From Cryptomeria japonica (Eukaryota; Streptophyta; Pinopsida; Cupressales; Cupressaceae), in assembly GCF_030272615.1 (NCBI RefSeq), contig NC_081410.1, positions 116,695,140 through 116,759,139 of the forward strand: a DNA stretch of 64,000 nucleotides, given 5' to 3'. Both the position numbers and the translations under genes were made by a program. Positions 1 to 11,605 of this stretch are shown piece by piece. Under the pieces are notes generated by a model. That model was given only the letters and a program-made list of their open reading frames with translations. It ran no database searches and was not told the origin of the DNA. How positions within the stretch are numbered: position 1 is the first letter of the stretch; every line of letters begins with the position of its first letter.

Positions 1-930
1 TAGGAGCTTGGGATTCCACAAAAAGTAATTTTTTTCATCAATCTATTTATATTATAACACCTTGCTCTTGTTCTACTTCTCTCCTCTTATACAATCTCAA
101 TAATCAATTGAGGATTTCATTATTCCTATTAGAAGCATTTTTATTATATTCATTCACAAAATTATTTATCTCCATCATTTTATCTAGGGCATTCATATTA
201 AATTCTTTGGCCTTTTGATTCAACTTGCCCAAGGTGATGTTTTTGAAGATTTCTTGAACTTTATTGATAAATTCTTGCAATCATTAGAATTTGTTCTAGA
301 ATTTAATCTTCTTAGGAGGTAAAGTTCATTTGTGAGTTTTATCTAAGTTGATAGTGTCATAAAACACATATCAATGAGGATAAATTGCAATATTAGGCAC
401 TCATTCTCTTTCTTGCATCAACTTACCAATCCATTCTTCTATGATGTTGGATATATTCTTCATTTTATTCTTGAAAGAAGTTTCATCTCAAGATATTAGT
501 ACAAGGGAAGTATAGGCTATATTATGGTTGATATTAAGACAAGTGGAAGGGAACACATATCTAAGGATGTTAAGGTTGTTATATGATTGATTGAAATACT
601 TTTTTGCAAAATAAAAATAATCTAGTCAAACAAGAAAGTATTAATAGAGTGCTAGCTGCAAATTACAATTTTGAGGACATTCTCGAATGACTAGACATGA
701 TGTTTTTGTAGATTAAGGTTAATAGGGATCTTGCATGTTGAAAATTGATCTTGTAACTAGAGAAGAAGCAACAAAGGAATTGGGATGAAACTCACATTCT
801 AGAAGAAACTTACACGTGAAACTGGAATTGATGAATTCACTGCTTTTGAGTGAAATTGATATGGTGAATTACAACTATTGTAGTGAATCATGATATACTT
901 CGGTGATTAAAGTTTTTTGTTTTATAAAAG
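1..930. other. Gene-free AT-rich stretch
   Basis: No open frame with recognisable protein content, no LTR ends and no tandem repeat were seen. It precedes the probable 3' end of the LINE to the right. Confidence 0.5.
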
Positions 931-1252
931 TGGCAAAGACAATTTTTTTTAATATTAATATAAAAAATATTACAAACTCGTCCACAAAAAACTCAATTCT
1001 GAACGAACCAGGAGAGACAATGTTTAGAATCTGACAAAAAGGGCAACAAACCAAAAATGCCCAATTTACAAAAAAGGCCATGAAGTGCCTATATATTAAA
1101 TTTTAAAAAATAAAAAATGCACCAATCCACATAGGTGCAAAGATGTATCAAAACGACCTAAGAAACCATTTGCTTGACCCAACTTCAGAAGGAGCTCCAA
1201 CATCTGCTATCACACGGGCATCATCTAGGGTATCTTCATACTCATGATGAAC

Positions 1253-1891
1253 CTATTGTAGGGGAGCCACATCCCAAGGATATTTAGAAATGATGACCAT
1301 GATTTCTAGAAGAGAATGAATGCTCGTGAAGACATCCAAAGCCATTGCAAGAATGCTTGGCGCCATGAAGTTTAGGAGGCTTTCCAAGATAGTATTAGTG
1401 TACCTATTACAGATAAGGCCAACCCTAACTACATGCAACAGTTCTCCATGCCAACCATTAGTAAGAAGCTCATCAAAAGATAATAAACTACCAATAGAAA
1501 AATAACTAGCATCAAAACGATAAGCAAAAAACAAATTATCCAATTCCTCAGATGCAAACAAGAAGGAGTGCAAGAAAACATCCGATAGAACTCGAACCAT
1601 GCAAGATTCTAGCTTAAGGTCCATACAAATAGTAACAAACCGAGAAGCCACCTCAAACGATAGAGAAAACAAATTCTCATCCAACCACAATTTACCAATA
1701 GTCTTTCTAACAACATAAGAAACATACACATTATGTAAATGAAAAACCCTACCAAATTTCTCATCATCGAAAGCATGCAGGTCACCAAAGTCCCATAGTT
1801 TCCTTTGAACAGAAATCGGATACCACATTATATAGCAGAATAAGGACATAGAGAGCAGAAGCTTGTTAATAGTAAACATGCAATTAACCAT
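1253..1891 (-). CDS. Unrecognised 212-residue open frame in the LINE 3' part
   Basis: A minus-strand frame of 212 codons opens downstream of the zf-RVT region, within what should be the LINE 3' untranslated part. I recognise no domain. The composition is hydrophobic (Leu, Phe, Val), as expected of AT-rich DNA read by chance. A second short frame at 1927-2169 precedes it on the same strand. It may be 3' UTR of this LINE family or a relic of a host gene read by the element. Low support as a real protein. Confidence 0.2.
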   Translation of the reverse strand: MVNCMFTINKLLLSMSLFCYIMWYPISVQRKLWDFGDLHAFDDEKFGRVFHLHNVYVSYVVRKTIGKLWLDENLFSLSFEVASRFVTICMDLKLESCMVRVLSDVFLHSFLFASEELDNLFFAYRFDASYFSIGSLLSFDELLTNGWHGELLHVVRVGLICNRYTNTILESLLNFMAPSILAMALDVFTSIHSLLEIMVIISKYPWDVAPLQ

Positions 1892-2393
1892 TTTATATCT
1901 AGTAAATCACCATACTTAGTAATATTTCAATACAAAGTCGGCTGTAATAAAACCAAATGTGTGAGAAGAAAAGTAATGATAAATGCCAATGGAACCATGC
2001 AAGCCAACTGAGTATTGAAAGCCTCCAAGTTGGTGGACGACATAGTATTAATAAATCTTACATGATATAATATATCACAAGGCCTCCACAAAGTACCAAT
2101 ATATTGATTCAATAATCCCATCTTGGCAGAAGATATCGTGCCAAGGAAATAAACAAGGTGGTAGCCCATGGTAGATTACACCACGATGAAAAAAATTTAA
2201 GAGAATGTCGTAAGCATTGAAAGAAGTAATCATAATAACCTTTCACTGTACTTATACATGTGGCATAAACCGATCACAGTCACATACATTTATTAGGAGG
2301 GGGAGGAATCCATTTAACCCGTTTCCTATTCCTCGAATTTGGAACATAAGATACACAACCAAGTATTGGCAATGGTCTCAATAATGACCAAAT

Positions 2394-3200
2394 TCAAGCC
2401 ATCTTATCATCCCAAGAGGTGAATGATTTTAGATTAGGCAAATTTTTGTATATGTAACTCAAGACTACCTCATAAATTGATTTTTCGATTTTGAAAATGA
2501 CATCCTTAACAGAAGTAGATTTCTTAAAAATACGATTATTCCTCTCAAGCCATATATTCCAAATGACAATGGAGGGACTAACATCCCAAATATAAGCAAA
2601 AGTAGAGGAAGAATATAAAGAAGGCCAACTTTGAAAATAACTCTTCAACGAAGGACATAAAGGAGAAGACCACCCAAGTCTAAAAAGGAGCCACTGCCAA
2701 GATTCTTTAGCAAATGAACAATGCAAAAAAAAAATGATTAGAAGACTCAAAAAATATCCACATAATGAACAAGGACAAACAATTGTAATACCAAGTTTGT
2801 CTAATCTAAACCCAGTAAGAACACTGTCCTGATAAGCTAACCAAGAAAAAGCACTAGCTTTGGGAAGACAAGAACACCCCCAAAACAACTTAGAGGGACA
2901 ACAATTAGCATTAGAAATATCAATAAGAGAGTCATATCCATCCCAAATAGTATAATTGTCATTCTTAGCTTTAATCCAAATGAATTCATCATCCTTATCC
3001 AAGAAGACATTTGGTCTCCTAGCCATCTCAGAGTTGTAAGCATTTTTTAATTCTTGTGAGATCGTCAAAAAGTCAATATATTTCCAATAAGCTTTCAGAA
3101 GACGACCAAAATTATCAATAAAGAAATAATCAACTACATAAATACCCCATAGAGATTTCATTTTTTTTTTAAGGTTAGACCAATCCCTAACTCGATGCAA
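2394..3200 (-). pseudogene. LINE C-terminal zf-RVT region
   Basis: A 268-residue frame read on the minus strand resembles the zinc-binding region (zf-RVT) that ends plant LINE ORF2. It has KLFWGCSCLPKASAFSWLA, a Cys pair in CPCSLCG, a histidine in FLHCSFAKESWQWLL, and the tail IVIWNIWLERNNRIF. It lies directly downstream of the reverse transcriptase remnant and has no credible start of its own. It is a fragment of ORF2, not an independent gene. Confidence 0.8.
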
Positions 3201-3249
3201 AGGAGTATGACCATTCCAAACATCATCTCAAAACCTAGCTTTACAATCA

Positions 3250-3840
3250 TTATGGACCAACCAAGATAAATGAGGCAAAATTAACATATTTGCAAGATGA
3301 CATAAAATTCCAAATTAAAGACCCTTTCAGCAAGGATGAAGCAATAAAAATCCTTTCCCTATCTAAATGGTTCAAGTATTTAGCAAACATTAATTTGCCC
3401 CATTTAGAATTTGGATTATGATATAATTTCCAAACCAACTTAGCCCCTAAAGCTTTGTTCTGCAAGTCTAAACCTCTAATCCCTGCACCCCCATAAACTT
3501 TGGGTAAACACACCTTGACCCAAGCCAATAGAGGAATCCTAGATTTCCCACTAACATTATCATCCCAAAGGAAAGATCTCAAAATTGCCTGTAGCTTAAA
3601 TGAATATTTCTTAGGAATTTTTAATACAAACATCAAATATATAGGAATAGCATTAAGAAAAAACTTAATCATCAAAAATTTCCCCGAAAAGATAGCCATT
3701 TATGCTCCCAAGATAAATCTTGCTAGATATAGAAGTTAAAATATTATCCCAAAATTGATGTTTCTAATATTATCCCAAAACTGATGTTTCACTGAGTCAG
3801 TAAAGAAAGGAATTCCCAGATATTTTTTAGGGAAAATAAC
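3250..3840 (-). pseudogene. LINE reverse transcriptase, C-terminal part
   Basis: On the minus strand the KYLGIPFF block (the plant LINE KYLGLP motif) is followed by the thumb-like region with NAIPIYLM, RSFLWDD, LAWVKVCLPK and GGAGIRGLDLQNKALGAKLVWKL. These follow the reverse transcriptase core in plant LINEs. A 26-bp tandem duplication at 3740-3791 and a stop just downstream break the frame before the open part at 3250-3699. This segment completes the domain started at 6949-8008 on the other side of the inserted block. Confidence 0.82.
3740..3791. repeat. 26-bp tandem duplication inside the LINE
   Basis: Two adjacent 26-bp units, 3740-3765 and 3766-3791, differ by one T/C in the body and by their last base. 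The duplication falls in the reverse transcriptase next to the YLGIP block and shifts the frame. Confidence 0.85.
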
Positions 3841-4092
3841 CTACTGAAAAATCTCCAAAATTGGTTAATCTATTTTGAACCAAAGGGGAAAATTCATGAA
3901 TTATTTTTTTTTTATTTCTCAGGGTTCACCAATTGACTTGTAAAGATGTAAATTACTCTTAAGACATAATCTACTCTTTATTCATAAATAAACTCATAGG
4001 TCAATTAAGAAGTCTATTTCATACATAATATAAAGAAATATCAATCATAGATATTGAAGAGTTAAATACAATTTTCATGTAAAATGAAAGGT

Positions 4093-4097
<5 letters not shown>

Positions 4098-4158
<61 letters not shown>
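4098..4158. repeat. (CT)n-(AT)n compound microsatellite
   Basis: An uninterrupted CT run passes into an AT run, about 60 bp in all, within the block inserted in the LINE. Confidence 0.95.
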
Positions 4159-4160
<2 letters not shown>

Positions 4161-5297
4161 TTATTCCCTACTTAGGCTTTCATATTGCCTTAAGTAATAT
4201 ACGAATAGAAAGAAGGTGAGATACATTCATCGATCTCCATTCTGAGTCGCTTCCTTCCAGTCCTTTGAATGAAGACGAGAACAAGATTCAGGCGAGCTTT
4301 GTCCGCCCAACCTTGAAGCTTACGCTTCCCCGGAATTCTTGGTCAATCAAGAATACCCGACCCTGCACAAATTGTTTTAACCAAAGAATTTGAAAGACAA
4401 GAGGGAATTTGGTGCATGCCTAGATGATACAAGCATTTTCATTTTTCTAATTCTTTTAAGAAACAAGCATTATCATGCAAGGATATGGTAGAGAGCATAA
4501 AATAAAGAATTCCATCTATTTGTATGGATAATTCAATTCATTACTCGGTCGAGTATAATGCCATGCATAGCAAAAATAAGTAGTTGGAAAAAGCAACTAT
4601 TCTCTCTAAGATTCCATATTCAGCACCCATCCGGAAGGTAACTTTCTATACACAAGCCTATCCATAGCTTGGTTCCCACAAACAAGAATACATTTTAATA
4701 ATACAATCTTTTGACTAATTGAAATAACATCTTCCCTATTACTTTCGTAAATTAAACACTACTTCATTTCTTTCACCTAAATGGATACAATCTTTCGTAA
4801 TTTGAAAAGCAAATATAATTTCAACAATATTATTCGAATAAATACCAAGTAAAAAAAAGGTGTATCACAAGTATGATTTTCTTTCATATAAAGGAATAAT
4901 GTATGAGTACACATTCTTTAATTGAAAGTCTAACCTAATCCCTTTGACAATAATCATTATCTTTAAACCATTAAAGTAACTATCTTAACTATTTCACTAT
5001 ATATTCCACCTAATGATTTCTTTCTTCATCTATTCAAGGAATAATAACACATATTTGATTAAACAAATAAAATGTGGAATATCATAAAAGAAATCTTATG
5101 CTACATACAAAGCTTTAATTCTCTAACTTTCCTTATTGCAAAAATAACCAAAATGAAATAAGATTCCGACCTCTTTACACTTGAAACTGGTTTGGAAAGA
5201 ACTCTGTTGTGCCTCCTCTAAATGGGTTTACGTCTTCCTTGATGGCTCAAAATTCTCTCACCAATCTTCTATTCTTCTTCTAACTCTGCTCTAAAAC

Positions 5298-5482
<185 letters not shown>

Positions 5483-6193
5483 GCAATTCTAACTTAATAT
5501 CTTTCTATCAGCTCTGTTATTTTCTATCTCTTTTTTCCTCTCCTACCTATCGATCTTATGCCTGTATTTACTATATATTTCCCCTATGATATCTGCTACA
5601 TCTAAGGCTTGGTTGTTGTTATCGATTTGAAGTCTTTTCTGCATCTTCGACAGGTCTAAAGCTTAACTATTTTCATTTCCAAGAGTTCGGTTTAATTCTT
5701 CAATCTACTTACCTCTGATTTAATTGCCTTGTTGACACGTCTATGGAGAAGTGGAAGCTAAGTAACATCTTCTGCAGTCGTGGAAAGATGAGTCGACTTC
5801 CTCTCACCATGGATTGTGGAGTCTGCAACTTTCTAATGTCTGCAATTCTAACTCTATGGCATCACGTGCCTGCTAACTCCTCCCTCCCGCGGTTACAAGC
5901 CATAGATCGTGGAACTATTTCAAAGCTATCACTGTGGAATAAGGGAGTAGTCCACGGTTACGTGGGTGATTCGCTTACTTGGTGGGGAGGTCGGCCTTGT
6001 CAACTACCTCTTAGTCGACTATTACCCACCATCGCCACCTTTAAAACAAACATCCGCCACCTTTTTGCATTACAATGTTAAATTAAATAAACAATAAGTT
6101 ATATTAAATAAAATATACATCGCATTCAATTTATTATTTAAATGTTAAATAAAAAGAAAACCTAATTAAGACTTTTAAGATGTTTAATAAATT

Positions 6194-6197
<4 letters not shown>

Positions 6198-6241
<44 letters not shown>
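6198..6241. repeat. (AT)n microsatellite
   Basis: About 44 bp of uninterrupted AT dinucleotides. Confidence 0.95.
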
Positions 6242-6249
<8 letters not shown>

Positions 6250-6948
6250 CATGATAACATATATATACATGCATAATTATAAACCTATCATTTCAAATTG
6301 ACAAGATTAATTTAATCACTTTCAAACATATAACATAACTTATAAGCAATCATCGAATTTATGCATACGAACTCCATACCATTACCTAATCGACGATACC
6401 ATAATACTCATTTTCCAATGAACAAAACAATAATCAACTTCTTACCATTGAAATCATGTCGACATAAAGTTTGCATTTTAAATCAGATTTAATAAAAATG
6501 TTAACTCGCTAATTAATAAACCCTAATTTTTTAACCATAGAACATTTTCAAATATGCAATCAACGTAACGACTACTTTTTACTCAAATCATTTCAAATTA
6601 AAATAAGCATCGATGAAGTCATAATTCAAACAATGATTCCTTGACAAAGACAAAGTCATATTTGCACAAACAATTTTTCTATTGTGGTGTGTGAGATTCC
6701 CCTAGTCTACCGAAGTCATAAGTTAAAAACAACCCTACTTGAGTCATGTTCTCGCCTTCAACTTCGTTCACTTGTCCTTGCATCACTTGCACTCAATAAT
6801 TCATCAGCATTGACGATCCCCAATTAAGATAATACTAGTTACCGAATTACATATTGCATGAATAAAATGCATACATCATTTCCTTACAACTGAATTATCA
6901 TAAAATGAATGCTCATATCTATTTCAATTTCAATGCATAAATAAAAAC

Positions 6949-8008
6949 CTACATTATATCTCTTAAATACACATTATCAAAAATACAGTTCATGACATGA
7001 CCTGAGGCAAGGGTGTAATTAGCAATAATACTTTTAATGACTTTAGATTCTCTAATAGTGGCTTGACCAAATAGCAGAGTATCATCAATAAATAAACAAT
7101 GAGTTTGAGAAACATCAAAGTTTGAAATCGAAACACCTTTCGAAAGACCACACTGATTGGTTGATCTAATAGTCCTACTTAAACCTTCTGCCGTAAGGAT
7201 AAACAAAAAAGGAGACAAGGGATCACCTTTCCTAATTCCTCAAGAAGAGGTGAAAAATCCACATGGGGTCCCATTGATAAGAACTGAAAACTTAGCAGTA
7301 GATATATAAGCAAAAATCTATTCGACCCATTTTTCACAAAATCCAAGTTGCCTGAGAACTGAGAGCAGAAACTCCCAACTAACCCTATCATAAACTTTTA
7401 TCATATCCAACTTAAGAATCATAATAGGTATTTTTTCAACAACAATTGAGTGAAGAACTTCATGAGCAACAATAGCCTCTTCAAAGGTTACTCTACCAGG
7501 TACAAAACCCCCTTGTTCCTCCGAAATAATCTTAGGAATAAGTGTTGCTAACCTTTTAGCAATAGCCTTGGTAAAAAAATTGTAAAGAGTATTACACAAA
7601 GCTATAGTTCTAAATTGTGCACAAGTCTTAAGGTTCTCTACTTTTAGAATAATAGCAATCAGAGTATTGTTTAACTTCATGTTCCTTCTTGATTCTTCCA
7701 AAGCCAAAAGAATATTAGATCCCAAGAAATCCCAACACTTTTGAAAGACCAAAGCAGTGAAACCATCTGGACTAGGAGCCTTTTTATGTACCATAGAAAA
7801 TACTACTTCTCTTAGCTCATTTAGAGAAAACTCAGCCAACAACATCTTATTATCTTCCTTTGAAACAAAATTCAGGATTGCATCTAGAAATATATGGCTA
7901 ATCATAGTGGGCTCAAAAGAAAGCAAATTTTTATAGAAGTTGATCACCTCAATGGAAATATCCTTCATATCTTCCAATAGAGAACCATTGGCATCCAAGA
8001 TCAATACT
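6949..8008 (-). pseudogene. LINE reverse transcriptase, fingers and palm (decayed)
   Basis: The minus-strand frame carries hallmarks of plant LINE reverse transcriptase in order: the KAPSPDGF block, FRTIALCN, the EEQGGFVPGR block, a palm motif LDMIKVYDRVSW, KGDPLSPFLF, and the catalytic box as FIDD in HCLFIDDTLLF where FADD or FVDD is usual. The first palm aspartate is present. The frame is broken by a TAG at about 7318 and a TGA at about 7233 and lacks its own start. The open frames 7318-8058 and 6949-7218 are pieces of this one domain. Residues upstream of LDANGSLL do not look like LINE, which marks the truncation. The domain continues beyond the insertion, at 3840. Confidence 0.85.
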
Positions 8009-8058
8009 ACAATACACACTAATATACTACGAAAAATCAAAGAAACACCAAGACACAT

Positions 8059-8552
8059 TGATATAATATGGTGAAAATAGATTTAGCATAATTAAATCAC
8101 AACTATCATGGTGAAAGTGCCATATACTACGACAAATTCACTTAGGTAAGAAAACACAACTTTCTAAAGCTATACATAAAACATAGAAAAATATAAAATG
8201 GACACTTGGTGGATGACATCTAGAGGGTTCTAAAAGGTCCAAAAAAAGTGTCCTTACCTTGAAGATGCATATGAGCTGCCACATACTCATTTTGTGAATG
8301 TCATATTAGACTTATTTGGAGTTCTTAGTCATATCAAGTGTGTCATTTGAGCATAGTCAATTGTATACATTTGCATGATGAAGATTTGACAATAGTAGAA
8401 TGGATTCTCTTCAATCCTTGACTCTTAACCGAAGAGATTTCAGCCTAAAGATTCATGCTCGTTTTCAAATATTTGTAAATGGTATAAAATCCTCATCAAA
8501 AAATATAAATAAGATATTTTTCAACGTTTAGATACAAGTCTTAAACAATGCA
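8059..8552. other. No gene seen
   Basis: AT-rich sequence between the truncated LINE end and the 104-bp duplication. No domain, repeat boundary or RNA gene was recognised. Confidence 0.4.
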
Positions 8553-8760
8553 GTTATCAATAGAAATATATTCCAACATTGAACATAGCTCATATTTTAA
8601 CATTAATTACTGTTCTTTTGTAGAAAAGATGCACCATTTCCTTTGCTTGGTAGGATGTTATCAATGGAAATATATTCCAACATTGAACATAGCTCATATT
8701 TTAACATTAATTACTGTTCTTTTGTAGAAAAGATGCACCATTTCCTTTGCTTGGTAGGAT
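8553..8760. repeat. 104-bp perfect-length tandem duplication
   Basis: The units 8553-8656 and 8657-8760 are the same length. I see a single difference, an A/G about ten bases into the unit. The first six bases of a third unit follow at 8761. The near identity points to a recent event. The unit is AT-rich and does not code. Confidence 0.93.
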
Positions 8761-8766
8761 GTTATC

Positions 8767-9984
8767 CATTAGAATAAGCTTGATGGACAAATCAGGTATC
8801 ACTTTCCCTTTGCTTATCTTACAGCTTGCATGCATATGAACTATAATAGTCAAAACATTGAATTCAAACTTTTGTACCTTCTCCAGCGTAATGAGTGGAC
8901 GTCTCTCTCATACCTATAAAAGAATGCATAATTCTACTATATTTGGCAACGATAATAAATTGCTTGGGAAGCCATTTTGCAGAGAGAGATTTTAGTACTG
9001 ATGGTGGTGGGAGGATTAGACAAAGCCACATAACGACATGCTAGGAAAAAAAATGCAAAGAAGTCATGATATGGACAAGAAGAAAATGAAGAGAATTAAG
9101 GTGTTCGGTGTAGAAGAAGAAATCCAACCACTTGTGTTGTTTTCAAGTATAGGTAGGTTGGGATGGATATCTGCCTTCTTTAACAGTTGGGGAATCGCCT
9201 TCAACATGGGTGATATAGCCTCTAAAAAGGTGGCTGCCTGCTAGAGCACGCTTAGGAGGACTTCATTTTCATCCTTTTTTGGGAGTTTGTTAAGCAGACC
9301 CAACAACCCTTTTAAGTCTAGGCTTCATAGAAATTGTAAATTTTGTTTTTAATAAGATGTAAAATTACTATTGATTATTTGATCGTTAAACTATTCAATA
9401 TTCAAAAAATGAAATAAGACTTAATGGGTCTCAATTGAAAGCTTTGACTATAATGACAAATCATCATTAAGTACTGATACAATCACAAATTTTTTAATAA
9501 CCAAAGAGCTAGCAAACAGCTCAGTATCTTGAACATTGGTCCATTCTTTTGTTGTTACTTTTGATCTCATAATCTGATTTGATCTCATGAACATTATAAA
9601 AATCAATCAATCATTCATTTCTTATATCAAATTTGGGTAGAAAATTTAGATAAGAGTTAGTTCAACTCTTCAGAGAGTAAAGGTGAAGAGTGGCCCCAAT
9701 ATATTGTAGGGGACTAATAGAATGCTACATATATATTGTGGATTAGTAGAAGAAAGCTTTCATCCCAGGGCCTCTTCCTTTCTTGACTTTACATGCAGGA
9801 AGCTCCAGGTAGAGGGAAGTTCAGAGAAAACAACCATAATCATAATAACAATTTTTTTTAATCCAGGTTGGTCCTTTACTCACCCCCATCCATTTCTTTA
9901 TTCTTTCACCCTTACCACTCTTCACTCTACTTTTCTTTTCTAGTTGCTTCTAACTTTTTGATTTTCGTGTTTTCCGTTTTGAAT
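8767..9984. other. Gene-free stretch upstream of the OVATE-like frame
   Basis: Two short plus-strand frames (9038-9244 and 9722-9943) have no recognisable content. The last few hundred bases could hold the promoter of the gene at 10155, but no convincing TATA box could be chosen. Confidence 0.35.
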
Positions 9985-10130
9985 TTTTTTTTCTATTTAT
10001 TCTGTTTGATTGGCTAACAATCTATCATTTCTCTTTTTAAATTATCTGTTCTGATGATAGATCATAGAATTTGATCCGAAACGTTGACAACAAAAAACAT
10101 ACATAATCAAATCCAAAAACAAAATCTTGA
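9985..10130 (+). repeat. Leader module copy 1, directly upstream of the OVATE-like frame
   Basis: A pyrimidine-rich stretch with CTAACAATCT is followed by a GATCATAGAATTTGATC-like block and a CATAATCAAA-like block. Diverged versions recur at 10880-11035 and 11440-11600. This copy ends 25 bp before the ATG at 10155, so it would form the 5' leader of that gene. It may be a dispersed genomic repeat used as leader rather than a gene-specific element. Confidence 0.6.
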
Positions 10131-10154
10131 TAACGATTCTCTCAAGACACCATT

Positions 10155-10499
10155 ATGCCTGAAGAGCGGGGTCAAGTTACAGAAAACAATGGTGATGGGG
10201 TCCAAGGAGGAGAAGTAATTGTGGGCAGCTTTCTGAACTTTGGGAACATCAGAAATGGGCATGTGGTGGACAATCATGGTGGAAAAAAGGGCAAAACAAA
10301 GGAAGACAAACTGTTTTCTGTTTCGGCTGAGATAAGAGCAGTGGAATGCTTCAAATTGGAGAGAAAACTGAAGGAAATTTTAATGGAGAATGAAGAAACT
10401 CTGGTGGATATTCAGGAGTTTCTTTACTATTATTCTCAACTCAACTCTCCTCTATTCATCGACATTGTTGACAGGTTTTTTGCAGAACTTTTTGTTTAG
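10155..10499 (+). CDS. Small protein with an OVATE-like C-terminus
   Basis: This is a 114-codon intronless frame with an ATG in a reasonable context (A at -3) and a TAG stop. Residues 1-50 are polar and rich in Gly, Asn and Lys. Residues 55-114 form a predicted helical region with a QEFLYYYSQLNSP segment followed by IDIVDRFFAELF. That pattern, leucine/tyrosine-rich then LNSP then I..I..F..E, resembles the end of the OVATE domain of plant OFP transcriptional repressors, in particular the short OFP17-like type. OFPs act in the nucleus and bind homeodomain and TRM proteins, which is family knowledge. The frame is far shorter than typical OFPs, so it may be a mini-OFP, a truncated copy or a misassignment. 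An AATAAA at 10553 would serve as its polyadenylation signal. It is the only plausible host gene in the window. Confidence 0.5.
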   Translation: MPEERGQVTENNGDGVQGGEVIVGSFLNFGNIRNGHVVDNHGGKKGKTKEDKLFSVSAEIRAVECFKLERKLKEILMENEETLVDIQEFLYYYSQLNSPLFIDIVDRFFAELFV

Positions 10500-10552
10500 T
10501 CTTGTATTGATAGATTCGATACATCATATCTGATCTTTTTCCGTGTAATCCA

Positions 10553-10558
10553 AATAAA
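10553..10558 (+). promoter_or_regulatory. Possible polyadenylation signal AATAAA
   Basis: A canonical AATAAA lies 54 bp after the stop of the OVATE-like frame. Such hexamers are frequent in AT-rich DNA, so support is modest. Confidence 0.35.
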
Positions 10559-10749
10559 TCAACGTGAGTTGTCAGAGCAAGTGGTAGGCTAGACTAGACT
10601 TTCATCGTTGTATTGTGGATTTCTACTGTTAATTGATTTTACATGGGTCGCTGTCAACAATGAGATTTGGTTTGAATTAATGGAGTGTGAAAATGTACAA
10701 TGTAACGGTAGTGCTCATATTAGCTGTATTCCATGAGAAATATGATATG

Positions 10750-11034
10750 TTGTGGAATTGGAATAAAAAGTAGGGTTTGGTAATCTTTCCTTTCATTGGT
10801 CTCTTTAGGTTTAATTAGGGTGATTTTTTTCTCCTTTTTTGGGTTGTCTTTTTGGCTTTTGAATCTATTCATAAGCTTCTTTCCGTTCGTATTTGGTTTG
10901 GTCTACTAACAATCTTATAATTCTTTTCTTGTCTTATTTTTTGATGAAGGATCATGGAGTTTGATCTGAAATGTTGAGGAAAAAAGATTCACATAGTCAA
11001 AACTAGAAACTATGCATAAGTAGATTTTGATCAA
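10750..11034 (+). repeat. Leader module copy 2 with extra upstream homology
   Basis: A segment beginning near GTGGAATTGGAATAAAAAG is repeated at 11288. Its 3' part (10880-11034) matches the leader at 9985-10130. No open frame follows it. The MITE at 11044 interrupts its 3' end. Confidence 0.65.
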
Positions 11035-11215
11035 TAAGAATGAGGACGCGTCTATTCTGGCTCTAAAACGACAGTATGGATTGACTAACATGCATGTTAG
11101 TCGCGCGTTTTACACCGTCGATTTTGCAATTAACGGTTGTGATTGACTAACCTGTCGCTAACACACTGTACGAAAAACCCATTTTGGAGCTAGAATAGAC
11201 ACAACCTAAGAATGA
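11035..11215. mobile_element. 163-bp Mutator-type MITE with 9-bp target duplication
   Basis: The element spans 11044-11206. It is flanked by the identical 9-mer TAAGAATGA at 11035-11043 and 11207-11215. Its ends form an imperfect terminal inverted repeat starting GG; about 21 of the first 27 bases pair, and nearly all mismatches are transitions. A 9-bp duplication is the hallmark of Mutator-like elements, so this is a non-coding MULE-derived MITE. It contains a perfect 20-bp palindrome at 11083-11102 and two GATTGACTAAC repeats. It is GC-richer than its surroundings and has no coding capacity. Confidence 0.82.
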
Positions 11216-11287
11216 GGTGTAAAATTATTATTCTAGAAACTACACATAAGTAGATTTTGATCAATAAGAATGAGGTGTAAAATATAA

Positions 11288-11605
11288 TAAGTTGTGGAAT
11301 TGGAATAAAAAGTAGATTTTGGTACCTTTCTTAATACTTCTTTTCATTGCTTCCTTTAGGTTTAATTAAGGTGATTCCTCCTTGCTTTATTCTTTTGGTT
11401 TTCTTGGCTTCGGAATCCAATGCAAAGTCTTTTTCCTTCTTTTTATTTGGCTTGGTTTACTAACAATCTTACAATTCTCTTGTCTTGTCTTGCTTCCTAA
11501 TGAAGGATCACAAAGTTTGATCTCATCTAAAATGTTGAAGAAAAAAACTCACATAGTCAAAATGAGAAAATATGCATAAGTAGATTTTAATCAATAAGAA
11601 TGCGG
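11288..11605 (+). repeat. Leader module copy 3
   Basis: A diverged direct repeat of 10750-11034, starting with the same GTGGAATTGGAATAAAAAG block and ending with CATAAGTAGATTTT and ATCAATAAGAATG blocks. No coding sequence follows. Confidence 0.65.

Noticed and set aside
1253-1891. Long minus-strand frame as a host gene
   Set aside because: No domain, and it lies within the LINE 3' part; kept only as a low-confidence open frame.
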